Shown here: positions 22,279-30,645 of the stretch, one piece after another
How the letters are laid out: each line of letters opens with the position of its first letter
How positions within the stretch are numbered: position 1 is the stretch's first letter
DNA from: CAYJBH01 sp964369445
GTDB taxonomy: Bacteria; Bacillota; Clostridia; Oscillospirales; Ruminococcaceae
NCBI GenBank assembly: GCA_964369445.1
Contig: CAYJFU010000018.1
Coordinates: forward strand, 1 to 35,201
Reading direction: 5' to 3'
DNA length: 35,201 nucleotides
Translations under genes and position numbers: made by a program
Notes under the pieces: model-generated
Seen by the model: the letters and a program-made list of their open reading frames with translations, nothing else
Told to the model about the DNA's origin: nothing
Databases searched by the model: none

Positions 22279-24147
22279 ATGGATAAGTTGTTTTTTGGGG
22301 CGATAAAACCAAAAGGGGCGCTTTATGACAGTATACAGCGTGACATCGAAGGCTGTATCGGTAACCTTCCGGCGCTTGCCCCTGACATAATAAGCAAGCA
22401 GGACATTTACGGTGCCGACAGGCTGACCCTCACATCAAAGCAAGCGGAACTCGGGCGCAAACCTGATGAGCACGCCGAGGGTGAGGATGTAATGGTGCAG
22501 TACATGTGGTGGAACAGCGAATCGCAGTCCAACTGGCTGGACGGTTACCTGCGCGGTGGTCTGCTGCTCCAAGACGAAAAGGTCATCGACGACATAAAAA
22601 AGCGCGTTGACAAGCTGATAAGCACGCAGGATGACAACGGCTACATCGGCATCTATGCTGACGACCTACGCTATAAACACACCGAGGAAAACGGTGAGTT
22701 TTGGGCAAAATCTACACTTTTCAGAGCGCTATTAGCTTATTACGAATCGTCAAATGACGACAAAGTTCTACAATCAGTATTACGCGCTGCCGATGAAATG
22801 ATGCTGGGATACCCCAAAGACAACAGCAACCCATTCGATGTAAAAAACAGCTTTTCGGGACATGGGCACGGGCTGACGATAGTCGATTCACTGCATGAAA
22901 TCTATGTGCTGACAGGCAAAAAAGAATATTTAGACTATGCAATATGGCTGTATGAAAATTTTTCTTGCAACAATGTATCACAGCAAGACTTGAAAATGCC
23001 GAATATTTTAAGCGATAACTACATATGGAACTGTCACGGCGTACACACTTTCGAGCATCTTCGTGCCGTCATGATAGCGGGTTACTACCGCGCTGAGTAT
23101 CGACCGCTTGTCGACAGAATGTTTGCAAAGTTGCCGTTTTACCTGACACCGTCCGGCGGTCCTATCGGCGACGAGTGGATACACGGGCGCACCGCAAACG
23201 CGACCCACACCGGCTATGAGTACTGCTCCATAACCGAGCTGTTTGACAGCTACGCACTGTGGTTGCAGTTAACGCACGACCTGCGCATGGGTGATGCAAT
23301 GGAGTGGCTGTACTTCAACGCGGGTCTCGGCATGAAACACCCGAGCGAAAGTTCAATAATGTACTGCAAAACCGACAACTGCTACAGCGCCGACCGCAAG
23401 CGCCACGACACCGACATCTACCACGATGAGCGCTACAAGTACTCCCCCACCCACCAGACAACCGCTGTTTGTTGTGTACCAAATATGGGTCGCTTGACAC
23501 CTTACTACACACAAAATATGTATGTTGTTAAAGGCGAAAGCGTAACTTGTGTGCTCTTCGGCGAAAGTGAGATGACACATAACATAGGCGGTAACACTGT
23601 GACGATACAGCAGGTCACAAACTACCCTGTGCAGACACAGGTCAAATTTATCGTCACCGCAAGCGCCCCGACGACCGTTGACTTTGGCGTGCGCGTACCG
23701 TCATACGCAACAGCAGTCACCGCAAACCGCGAGTTTGTTCAAACCGACAACCGCTTAAGCTTTAAGGGGATCTTCGACAAAGAGACAACAATTGAGGTCT
23801 CCTTTGCGTGCGATGTTGTCGTCAAAACGGATTTCTGCAAGGACTATTACATCGCAAAGGGGCCGCTTTTGTACGCACTGCCTATAAAAAGTGAGCGCCA
23901 CACGCTACACAGCTACGACACCACACCGTTTGAAGAGAGCGGCTACATGTCGTTAGAACCGGAAGTTGAGACGTATGAAATACACGAAAATGCTGTAAAG
24001 CAATTTGCATTTACAGAGGAAAACGGTCTTCCGAGGGTAAAAGGCGAGTTTATGCACGGCGACAAGACAATCGAGCGGACAATGGTGCCTCTGTACGAGA
24101 CGATACTGCGAAAGGTGACCTTTACAGCTAATATTAGCCGCACCTAA
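22279..24147 (+). CDS. GH127-family beta-L-arabinofuranosidase (DUF1680)
   Basis: A 622-residue intracellular glycosidase (no signal peptide) of the family that releases beta-linked L-arabinofuranose with a cysteine nucleophile held on zinc. An (alpha/alpha)6 barrel comes first, with GYIGIYADDLRYKHTEENGEFW and SGHGHGLTIVDSLHEIYVLTGKKEYLDYA, and beta-sheet domains follow. The four zinc ligands can be matched: E314 and C316 in GYEYCSI and C398-C399 in TTAVCCVPNMGR; the usual CCPPN is CCVPN here. ATG 22279 has AAAGGAT upstream. It is divergent from the importer operon and likely trims arabinose side chains from the imported oligosaccharide. GH146-like or other DUF1680 specificities remain possible. 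Confidence 0.88.
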   Translation: MDKLFFGAIKPKGALYDSIQRDIEGCIGNLPALAPDIISKQDIYGADRLTLTSKQAELGRKPDEHAEGEDVMVQYMWWNSESQSNWLDGYLRGGLLLQDEKVIDDIKKRVDKLISTQDDNGYIGIYADDLRYKHTEENGEFWAKSTLFRALLAYYESSNDDKVLQSVLRAADEMMLGYPKDNSNPFDVKNSFSGHGHGLTIVDSLHEIYVLTGKKEYLDYAIWLYENFSCNNVSQQDLKMPNILSDNYIWNCHGVHTFEHLRAVMIAGYYRAEYRPLVDRMFAKLPFYLTPSGGPIGDEWIHGRTANATHTGYEYCSITELFDSYALWLQLTHDLRMGDAMEWLYFNAGLGMKHPSESSIMYCKTDNCYSADRKRHDTDIYHDERYKYSPTHQTTAVCCVPNMGRLTPYYTQNMYVVKGESVTCVLFGESEMTHNIGGNTVTIQQVTNYPVQTQVKFIVTASAPTTVDFGVRVPSYATAVTANREFVQTDNRLSFKGIFDKETTIEVSFACDVVVKTDFCKDYYIAKGPLLYALPIKSERHTLHSYDTTPFEESGYMSLEPEVETYEIHENAVKQFAFTEENGLPRVKGEFMHGDKTIERTMVPLYETILRKVTFTANISRT

Positions 24148-24304
24148 AAAATATAGAGCAAAAGGTTTAGATTAGCCAAACCGACAGGTAAAATAATTGT
24201 TCGAATTTCATTGCACTTTTTAGCGCGATTATATTTTACAATTACGTGGTAGATATTAGATTTGTTAGCTTAATTTGAAAGATATCTGTTATTTGCCCTT
24301 TCTC

Positions 24305-24322
24305 CTCACCTTTGCCGGTGAG
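24305..24322. other. Small hairpin in the leader of the corrinoid methyltransferase gene
   Basis: CTCACC/GGTGAG with a 6-nt loop, extended by TCT/AGA across a one-base bulge, about 100 bp before the ATG at 24421. It matches no riboswitch core I know; I looked for a cobalamin-type element and did not see one. The rest of the 273-bp gap after GH127 is AT-rich and featureless. Confidence 0.25.
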
Positions 24323-24420
24323 AGATGCAAAAGAGCAAAACCGTTTGTTTTTCAAGTACTTTGTGACATTTCATTCATTTTAACATAACAGTCCCCAAGA
24401 CATAAAAAAGGAGGTTTATC

Positions 24421-25425
24421 ATGACATCAATGCAACGATTAAAGGCGAGAATGAACGGTGAGGCCGTCGACAAAATCCCCAACACCAATATCGCGATGGC
24501 GCTTGTCGCAAAGTGTGCCGGTGTAAGCTACCGTGAATATGCACAGGATTACCGCAAACTTGTAGAGGGCAACCTGTACTGTGCCGAGCACTATGGGTTT
24601 GATTGTGTCAGCGCAATATCCGACCCCATGCGTGAGGCAGGTGCTTTTGGTGCTGAGGTCATAATGCCGGAAGAGGGCGTACCCTACAGCGAGGTGCACC
24701 TACTGGAGGGCGACGAACCGTCTGCTGACCTGTTAAGGATAGTCAGCCCTTACGACAACGAGCGCACGCTTGACCGTATAAAGGCGGTGGAACTTTTCCG
24801 CGAGCGCGTGGGCGGCGACATACCTATTATAGGTTGGGTCGAGGGTGTTTTGGCGGAGTTTGCCGACCTGCGTGGTGTGAGCGAACTCATGATGGATCTT
24901 GCGGCAGAGGAGGACTTTCTGCCGGAGATAATGGAGGTTATCCACCGTGGTCAATGTGCGTTTATAAAGGCGCAAATTGACGCAGGTGCGGATATTATCG
25001 GCGTCGGCAACGCAGTGGCATCACTTATCGGCCCGGACTATTACGAGCGCTATGCTCTGGAGTACGACAAAAAAGCAGTGCAATTTATACGTGATAACGG
25101 CGCACTTGCAAAGCTTCACATATGTGGTAACATAGCACCTATTCTGCCACAGCTCAGGCTTGTCGAGCCGGATATACTGGATGTCGACTGGATGGTAGAT
25201 ATTAAAACCGCCTGTGACGCAATGAAAGACACCAAAACCTGTGTCAGCGGTAACATGGACCCCGTTGAAATTTTTATGCGCGGCACAGTAGCCGAGGTCG
25301 AGGCGGCAACAAGACGTTGCATCGAGCAGACGGACAACCGCTCGCTCATCGCCGGTGGCTGTGAGATACCGGCAAGCACACCGGTAGAAAATTTGATTGC
25401 TATGAACAAGGTGCTGTTTTTTTAA
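24421..25425 (+). CDS. UroD/MtaA-like corrinoid methyltransferase
   Basis: A 334-residue protein of the uroporphyrinogen-decarboxylase-like superfamily. The TIM-barrel fold is used by UroD itself and by zinc enzymes (MtaA/MtbA/CmuA group) that move a methyl group between a corrinoid protein and a thiol or folate. The zinc site of the methyltransferase branch is present: H233 and C235 in KLHICGNIAP and C314 in IAGGCEIP. True UroD proteins lack this Cys set, so haem synthesis is unlikely. ATG 24421 follows a strong AGGAGG. It stands alone, but a corrinoid-protein gene at 34640 is a plausible partner. The methyl donor cannot be read from the sequence. Confidence 0.85.
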   Translation: MTSMQRLKARMNGEAVDKIPNTNIAMALVAKCAGVSYREYAQDYRKLVEGNLYCAEHYGFDCVSAISDPMREAGAFGAEVIMPEEGVPYSEVHLLEGDEPSADLLRIVSPYDNERTLDRIKAVELFRERVGGDIPIIGWVEGVLAEFADLRGVSELMMDLAAEEDFLPEIMEVIHRGQCAFIKAQIDAGADIIGVGNAVASLIGPDYYERYALEYDKKAVQFIRDNGALAKLHICGNIAPILPQLRLVEPDILDVDWMVDIKTACDAMKDTKTCVSGNMDPVEIFMRGTVAEVEAATRRCIEQTDNRSLIAGGCEIPASTPVENLIAMNKVLFF

Positions 25426-25494
25426 CCGCTTCGCCGCCGATGTAGACGCTTTTGTTACGTTTTGAGTTGATTGATAATTGCTTATAAATACAAC

Positions 25495-25538
25495 CACAAG
25501 CAAACCCGCCACATGTGTCCGTGGCGGGTTTGCTTGTG
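25495..25538. terminator. 18-bp perfect hairpin between convergent methyltransferase and adhE genes
   Basis: Arms 25495-25512 and 25521-25538 are perfectly complementary over 18 bp around an 8-nt loop. It lies 70 bp from each gene end and is symmetric, so it could terminate both transcripts, but no T-run follows. The design matches the 24-bp hairpin at 9018-9068. Confidence 0.65.
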
Positions 25539-25606
25539 ATTAGTACAAAATATATAATTTTTTACGTTAATTGGCTGTGCCTTGCCTCAAAAGTGCATCA
25601 AATAAT

Positions 25607-28213
25607 TTACTTTCCGTAGTATGCTTTTTTGTATATATCGGCAAGTTCACTTATCATCGGGTATCTTGGATTTGAGGGGGTGCACTGGTCACCGTGCGCA
25701 TTTTCGGCAAGTTTATCCACCGTAGCTAAGAAGATCTTTTCGTCGATGCCACAATCTTTTATTGTTGCCGGAGAGCCAATATCCTTTGCCAAATCTCTTA
25801 TGGCTTTGACAAGGTTTTTAACGCTTTCCTGTGTTGTTTTGCCCTGTAAACCTAAATGTTTTGCAATTTCCGCATATCTTTCATCTGCAATAAATTTGTT
25901 GTATTTGGGGAAGGTCGCAAACTTTGTGGGTTTTTGTGAATTATACTCAATAACATGCGGTAAAAGTATTGCGTTTGCACGACCATGCGCTATGTGGAAC
26001 TCACCACCCAGTTTGTGTGCCAGTGAGTGGTTTATTCCGAGAAAAGCGTTTGTAAACGCCAAACCGGCAATGCAGGAGGCATTGTGCATCTTCTCGCGTG
26101 AAACAGGGTCTGCATCCTTGTAAGATTTTACTAGGTGCTCAAAAGTCAGCTTGATGGCATGAAGCGCAAGTCCATCGGTAAAATCAGAAGCGAGCACGGA
26201 AACATAAGCTTCAATTGCATGGGTTAAAACATCCATTCCGGTGTCGGCAACGATTGCTTTGGGTACTGTCATCACAAATTGCGGGTCAATAATTGCAACG
26301 TCCGGGGTTAGCTCATAGTCAGCAAGCGGGTATTTAATATTGTTGTCTTTATCGGTGATTACCGAGAAAGATGTAACCTCTGAGCCTGTTCCGGAAGTGG
26401 TTGGTATGCAGACGAGCTGCGCCTTTGCACCGAGGTTCGGATAATCAAAGGAGCGCTTTCTGATATCCATAAATTTCAAGCGCAAATCATCAAACTCTGT
26501 GTCCGGATGTTCATAGAACAGCCACATACCTTTAGCAGCATCCATTGCAGAACCGCCGCCAAGCGCTATAATAACATCGGGGTTGAAGTTGTTCATGGCA
26601 GCCACACCGCGCATAATGGTATCTACTGACGGATCTGGCTCAACATCTGCAAATATCTCTGCGTGGCAGTAGTTTAAGCGTTTTCTCAAATAGTAGAGAA
26701 TTTTATCGACATTGCCAAGGTCTAACATGGTTTTATCGGTAACTATGAATGCACGATTGATATTCGGCATCTTTTCAAGATATTGAATTGAATTATCTTC
26801 AAAATAGATTTTAGGCGGAATCTTAAACCATTGCATGTTTGTTCTCCTTTTGGCAATGCGCTTAATATTTATTAAGTTTGTCGCTGATACATTTGAAGTG
26901 GTTGAATTGTGTCCGAACGAGCCGCAACCGAGTGTCAGTGAGGGCATATTTGTATTGTAAATATCGCCTATCGCGCCGTGCGAGGATGGGGCGTTCACAA
27001 TTATACGTCCGACCTTCATATCTTTGCCGTACTGTGTTGCCTGTTTTTCATCCGCTGTATTGATAACCGCAGAGTGGCCAAGTCCACCAAGCTCCAGCAT
27101 TTTTTTCGCTTTCGCAAATCCGTCTTCGGCATCTTTTGCTACCGTATACGCAAGCACAGGTGAGAGTTTTTCTTTGGAAAGAGGATATTTTTCACTAATA
27201 TCAGGTAGTTTTGCAATCAAAATTTTCGTTGTAGGGTTTACCGAAACTCCGGCACCTTTTGCGATGTTGAATGCACTTTGTCCCACTATAGCCGCGTTGA
27301 GCTTATGTCCTTTATCAGCCGGCATGCAGTACTCGGTAACCTTTGCTATTTCCTCTTCATTTAAGAAGTGGCAGTCGTTTTCACCCATTATAGTTTCAAA
27401 CCTGCTTGCTATCTCCTTATCGACAATAGCCGCCTGCTCCGATGCACAAATCATACCGTTGTCGAAACTTTTCGACATTATCAAATCGTTGCAAGCCTGC
27501 TCCACATTAGCGGACTTGTTGATGTAGCACGGAACATTTCCCGGACCTACGCCAAGCGCCGGCTTGCCTGCGGAGTATGCACTTCTAACCATTCCGGAGC
27601 CGCCTGTTGCCAAAATCATCGCAACTCCGGGGTGATTCATGAGCTGACTAGTAGCTTCAATTGACGGGAACTCAACCCACTGGATACAGTTTTCCGGCGC
27701 ACCGGCGGCGATAGCGGCATCGCGCACTATCCTTGCGGCCTCGGTCGAACACTTTTGCGCCGACGGGTGAAACCCGAATATTATTGGGTTTCTTGCCTTT
27801 GTGCTGATTATTGCTTTAAACATTGTCGTCGAAGTGGGGTTTGTTACGGGGGTAACACCGGCGATAACTCCTATAGGCTCTGCAACTTCAAGGTATCCCT
27901 CCGGTATATTGTCATTTATAACACCAACCGTTTTATCATATTTAATGCTGTGCCAAATATATTCTGTGGCAAACAGATTTTTTATAATTTTGTCTTCATA
28001 AATTCCACGCCCTGTTTCCTCTACCGCCATTTTTGCAAGCGGCATATGCTCATCAATGCCTGCCATAACCATTTGATGCGTAATGTTGTCAACCTGCTCC
28101 TGATCAAGCCCCATAAATTGCTCTAAAGCAACACTCGCTTTATCTACGAGGTCGTTAATCATTGCGGAGACGTCCACTTCAGTTGCTTTACCCACAGATT
28201 TTTTTTCAGCCAT
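25607..28213 (-). CDS. adhE: Bifunctional acetaldehyde-CoA / alcohol dehydrogenase
   Basis: Reduces acetyl-CoA to acetaldehyde and then ethanol, oxidising two NADH; a spirosome-forming fermentation enzyme. The 868-residue length is typical. The N-terminal CoA-acylating aldehyde dehydrogenase half has its catalytic Cys256 in FDNGMICASEQA. The C-terminal iron-dependent alcohol dehydrogenase half shows the nucleotide site GGGSAMDAAKGMW and iron ligands in DVLTHAIEAY and HSLAHKLGGEFHIAHG. ATG 28213 has GGAGGAA upstream. The promoter lies between two Rex palindromes, which makes redox control through NADH very likely. Monocistronic. Confidence 0.97.
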   Translation of the reverse strand: MAEKKSVGKATEVDVSAMINDLVDKASVALEQFMGLDQEQVDNITHQMVMAGIDEHMPLAKMAVEETGRGIYEDKIIKNLFATEYIWHSIKYDKTVGVINDNIPEGYLEVAEPIGVIAGVTPVTNPTSTTMFKAIISTKARNPIIFGFHPSAQKCSTEAARIVRDAAIAAGAPENCIQWVEFPSIEATSQLMNHPGVAMILATGGSGMVRSAYSAGKPALGVGPGNVPCYINKSANVEQACNDLIMSKSFDNGMICASEQAAIVDKEIASRFETIMGENDCHFLNEEEIAKVTEYCMPADKGHKLNAAIVGQSAFNIAKGAGVSVNPTTKILIAKLPDISEKYPLSKEKLSPVLAYTVAKDAEDGFAKAKKMLELGGLGHSAVINTADEKQATQYGKDMKVGRIIVNAPSSHGAIGDIYNTNMPSLTLGCGSFGHNSTTSNVSATNLINIKRIAKRRTNMQWFKIPPKIYFEDNSIQYLEKMPNINRAFIVTDKTMLDLGNVDKILYYLRKRLNYCHAEIFADVEPDPSVDTIMRGVAAMNNFNPDVIIALGGGSAMDAAKGMWLFYEHPDTEFDDLRLKFMDIRKRSFDYPNLGAKAQLVCIPTTSGTGSEVTSFSVITDKDNNIKYPLADYELTPDVAIIDPQFVMTVPKAIVADTGMDVLTHAIEAYVSVLASDFTDGLALHAIKLTFEHLVKSYKDADPVSREKMHNASCIAGLAFTNAFLGINHSLAHKLGGEFHIAHGRANAILLPHVIEYNSQKPTKFATFPKYNKFIADERYAEIAKHLGLQGKTTQESVKNLVKAIRDLAKDIGSPATIKDCGIDEKIFLATVDKLAENAHGDQCTPSNPRYPMISELADIYKKAYYGK

Positions 28214-28252
28214 TTTTTAGTTCCTCCGATTAATTTATAATCTTACAAATGA

Positions 28253-28270
28253 TTGTTAATTATTTAACAA
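28253..28270. promoter_or_regulatory. Rex operator, promoter-proximal
   Basis: TTGTTAATTATTTAACAA matches the published Rex consensus TTGTTAA-N4-TTAACAA at every fixed position. It begins 5 bp downstream of the adhE -10 box and covers the predicted start of transcription. Rex binds when NADH/NAD+ is low and leaves when NADH rises. Confidence 0.85.
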
Positions 28271-28275
28271 TATCT

Positions 28276-28304
28276 ATTATACGTTATCGTATCTGCAATG
28301 TCAA
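28276..28304 (-). promoter_or_regulatory. adhE promoter, perfect consensus
   Basis: On the minus strand TTGACA (28304-28299) and TATAAT (28281-28276) are exactly 17 bp apart, an ideal housekeeping promoter. Such a strong promoter makes sense only if held by repressors, and it sits between two Rex sites. Confidence 0.85.
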
Positions 28305-28337
28305 CACTACTTGTTAAAAAATTAACAAGTAGTGTTG
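28302..28337. promoter_or_regulatory. Rex operator inside a 36-bp palindrome, promoter-distal
   Basis: TTGTTAAAAAATTAACAA (28311-28328) is a second perfect Rex site. It is the centre of a longer palindrome with 16-bp arms (28302-28317 and 28322-28337) that overlaps the -35 box by 3 bp. The extra flanking arms are not needed for Rex and may extend the contact or add cruciform potential. Confidence 0.85.
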
Positions 28338-28390
28338 TACAAACTTACGTACTTTATAGATGTATTTTGTGCAAAACGCACATAAAATAA

Positions 28391-28489
28391 TCAATGTCGG
28401 CGAACTAAACATAAAAATACAGTCCCGCTAACCCATACCGCCAACAGCAGTGAGGATATTAGGCAATATTTCTGCGATAATTTTATCAT
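28391..28489 (-). CDS. Possible micro-ORF, 32-residue single-helix peptide
   Basis: ATG 28489 overlaps the stop of the preceding small ORF in an ATGA arrangement. The peptide starts MIKLSQKY, continues with a hydrophobic stretch of about 20 residues (CLISSLLLAVWVSGTVFLCL) and ends VRRH, so it reads as a tiny membrane peptide. No own SD. Whether it is translated is unknown; it may equally be part of a decayed gene. Confidence 0.3.
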   Translation of the reverse strand: MIKLSQKYCLISSLLLAVWVSGTVFLCLVRRH

Positions 28490-28656
28490 TGATTGGCTAT
28501 ACAAAAACAATATCTTAAATTAAAACGATCAAGATAGGTTTTTTCAAAGGACCGTATACCGTATTTATCAACATCCGACTTATCTTTAGTGCCGTGTTTA
28601 AGATATCCGGCACCGCCGATACGCTCCGAAACCACAATAAAGTTGTTATCGCTCAT
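28486..28656 (-). CDS. Possible small ORF, 56 residues, or fragment of a decayed gene
   Basis: ATG 28656 to TGA 28486. The product is mixed polar, beginning MSDNNFIVVSERIGGAGYL and ending DRFNLRYCFCIANQ; the composition looks protein-like rather than random, but I do not recognise a family. Its start overlaps the end of the 16-codon ORF upstream by 11 bp in another frame, which would fit either translational coupling or a frameshift inside one former gene. No SD of its own. Confidence 0.35.
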   Translation of the reverse strand: MSDNNFIVVSERIGGAGYLKHGTKDKSDVDKYGIRSFEKTYLDRFNLRYCFCIANQ

Positions 28657-28696
28657 TTTTAAGATATTTTAATATGGTCCACTTGTAGCTCTCCAT
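28646..28696 (-). CDS. Possible 16-codon ORF with a strong ribosome-binding site
   Basis: ATG 28696 is preceded by AGAGGTGAG (28710-28702) at ideal spacing. The peptide MESYKWTILKYLKNER ends at TAA 28646. It is the first of three overlapping reading frames. Upstream in the same frame, interrupted by TAG (28738-28736) and TGA, another open stretch (28855-28739) also looks protein-like. Confidence 0.35.
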   Translation of the reverse strand: MESYKWTILKYLKNER

Positions 28697-28735
28697 CGCA
28701 TCTCACCTCTTTTCTTTTGGGTCAACCTTTACATC

Positions 28736-28855
28736 CTACTTGTTCAAAGGGATGCGATTAGGGTTAACATAAATATGAGGATTTACAACTTGACCGAGAT
28801 TATGTTGCAACACATAGGGTGGATGTGATAAATACACACTCTTCCCTACGTACCT
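28736..28855 (-). pseudogene. Possible coding remnant upstream of the micro-ORFs
   Basis: An open stretch of 39 codons ending at TAG 28736 reads ...HPPYVLQHNLGQVVNPHIYV... and is in frame with the 16-codon ORF. It lacks a good start. It suggests that 28391-28855 once held a longer gene. The evidence is only composition and frame. Confidence 0.2.
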
Positions 28856-28907
28856 TTAACTGAACCAAATTTTGTTAGACATATGGAATAATAACTAAAT
28901 TAAAACT

Positions 28908-30359
28908 CTAGACCTGCGGTTTTTCCTTTGGGAATGCCTGCGCTATAAACGCGTCGGCTTTTTCATATTCCGGCGGTGTTAACAAGCTCACGCTCACATA
29001 GATGACAAATGACAATGCAACGCCGATAATTACCTGCTGTGCTGATTGAGCTTCCCACGCGGTGGGGAGCGGTACACCAAAGCTTACAAGCAGATTGTAT
29101 ACACAGTAGATAAGCCCGACAATCATGGAGGACAAAGCGCCTTTTGAGTTGCCTCGTCTCCAGAAAAAACCCATGATAAGCGGCACAAATACGCCGGTAG
29201 TTATAACATCGCTTGCAATCCAGCTAATTTCAAGTATCGAACGTATAAACAGCGATACAACAAGCGCCACCACTGTGACTAGCAGTGTGGATAAACGTGA
29301 AAACGCGAGTTTTGCCCTCTCATCTTTATCCTTGTCGTTTAAGTCAATTGATAGCGTCATTGCGCCGGTATTGATAAGCGAGTCCATAGTCGACATAATG
29401 GCGGCGGATATGCCTACAAACACTAAGGCACCAAGCACCGCCGGCATGTATCCGGTGACTATTGCCGACACCACACCGCCCTGTGGCAGTTCGTCAAACA
29501 TGGTTATGCCTGCCATACCGGTTAAAACAACAATTAAGTAGAGCGGTATATAAACGACAAAGCTAAGTATCGTCATTTTGTACGCGTCTTTGGAATTTTT
29601 TGCCGCCGAAATGCGTTGCCAAACATTCGCCTGTATCATCCACGCACAACCAAATGTAATGACATAGACCATATATTTTTCTGCGCCTGCGGTGAAACTC
29701 ATAAACTCGGGTTTGTTTTGCGCCGCGGCCGCTTGTGCTATGCCTTCAAAACCGCCCGCCGAAACCATTGCGATAACAAATACAACGATGGCGGAGATAA
29801 GTAGTAGCACAAATTGAATTATGTCGGTCAGCACAACACCCCTAAACCCGCCGAACATTGAATATACAAGCACAATACCGGTGCCCACAAACACCGCAAC
29901 CTCATAGTTCATGCCGAGGTACGTGCCGAAAAAGGCGCCGACACCCACCATCTGCGAAGCGGCGGTAAGGGTCATAAAAATAAGTATCATCACTGCAACC
30001 ATTTTTGCGACAAGTGGGCTGTAGCGCGATTTCATCATTGCGCCCTGTGTGAGATAACCCACGCGACGTATTGCTTTAGCTCCTAAAATCATCAGCGCTG
30101 TGGACAGCAGCACCGGCACGCCGTAGTACCAAAATGCACCCAACCCGTCCTCAAAGGCAAGGTCGGCGGTCGACAGCGCCGATCCGGCACCCCACCAGGA
30201 CGCAATAAATGTTATGGATAGTGCTGCAAACGGCAAAGACCTGCCTGCGAAAAAATAATCCAGTACACCGGCGTTCTTTTTTTCGCGTGTGACCGCAAAG
30301 AGCAACCCCGCAAAGTAGATAACAAGTCCGACCAGTGATAAAATCTGTAGTAAGTCCAT
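28908..30359 (-). CDS. Sodium:solute symporter (SSS family)
   Basis: Couples Na+ entry to uptake of an organic solute; 483 residues with about 13 membrane helices. Family features include YFAGRSLPFAALSITFIASWWGAGSALSTADLAF in the first helices, FGGFRGVVLTDIIQFVLLL, and SAAIMSTMDSLINTGAMTLSIDL, which holds the helix 8 Na+ site region. The start is ATG 30359 after GGAGGG; the open frame runs 14 codons further without SD. Substrate unknown (amino acids, pantothenate, sugars or carboxylates are all possible). Its place behind Na+-pumping decarboxylase subunits suggests use of the Na+ gradient they make. Confidence 0.92.
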   Translation of the reverse strand: MDLLQILSLVGLVIYFAGLLFAVTREKKNAGVLDYFFAGRSLPFAALSITFIASWWGAGSALSTADLAFEDGLGAFWYYGVPVLLSTALMILGAKAIRRVGYLTQGAMMKSRYSPLVAKMVAVMILIFMTLTAASQMVGVGAFFGTYLGMNYEVAVFVGTGIVLVYSMFGGFRGVVLTDIIQFVLLLISAIVVFVIAMVSAGGFEGIAQAAAAQNKPEFMSFTAGAEKYMVYVITFGCAWMIQANVWQRISAAKNSKDAYKMTILSFVVYIPLYLIVVLTGMAGITMFDELPQGGVVSAIVTGYMPAVLGALVFVGISAAIMSTMDSLINTGAMTLSIDLNDKDKDERAKLAFSRLSTLLVTVVALVVSLFIRSILEISWIASDVITTGVFVPLIMGFFWRRGNSKGALSSMIVGLIYCVYNLLVSFGVPLPTAWEAQSAQQVIIGVALSFVIYVSVSLLTPPEYEKADAFIAQAFPKEKPQV

Positions 30360-30645
30360 AAAATTCCCTCCGGTGTGATTTTTCCGTGTTGGCAACCCCA
30401 TTGGATGAATTTATTGCTTTCATCCCCTGCCGAAGACATAGGGCGCAAAAGTTTTTTGCATAAACAAGCTGTTATTGTAAATTAAAATTACATAAACTAA
30501 TATTAAAAGTTACAAAAAAGGAACTGTGTCGAATCGACCACGTTTGCCATTTCTTGCTTTATTTTGGATTAATTCCAAAACTCATCAGATGTAACATGTA
30601 GGACATTCGCCACAATCCCGTTGTGTGTATAAATTAAATGGTGAG
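30360..30645. other. 286-bp gap between the unknown membrane protein and the symporter gene
   Basis: No ORF and no strong hairpin. AT-rich except for the SD of the symporter gene (GGAGGG). No consensus promoter was found, so readthrough from the decarboxylase promoter remains possible. Confidence 0.4.

Noticed and set aside
24148..24420. Cobalamin riboswitch before the corrinoid methyltransferase gene
   Set aside because: Only a small hairpin is seen; the B12-box core is absent and the gap is too AT-rich and short.
24421..25425. Uroporphyrinogen decarboxylase (hemE)
   Set aside because: The zinc-ligand set HxC and GGC of the methyltransferase branch is present and no other haem-synthesis gene is nearby.
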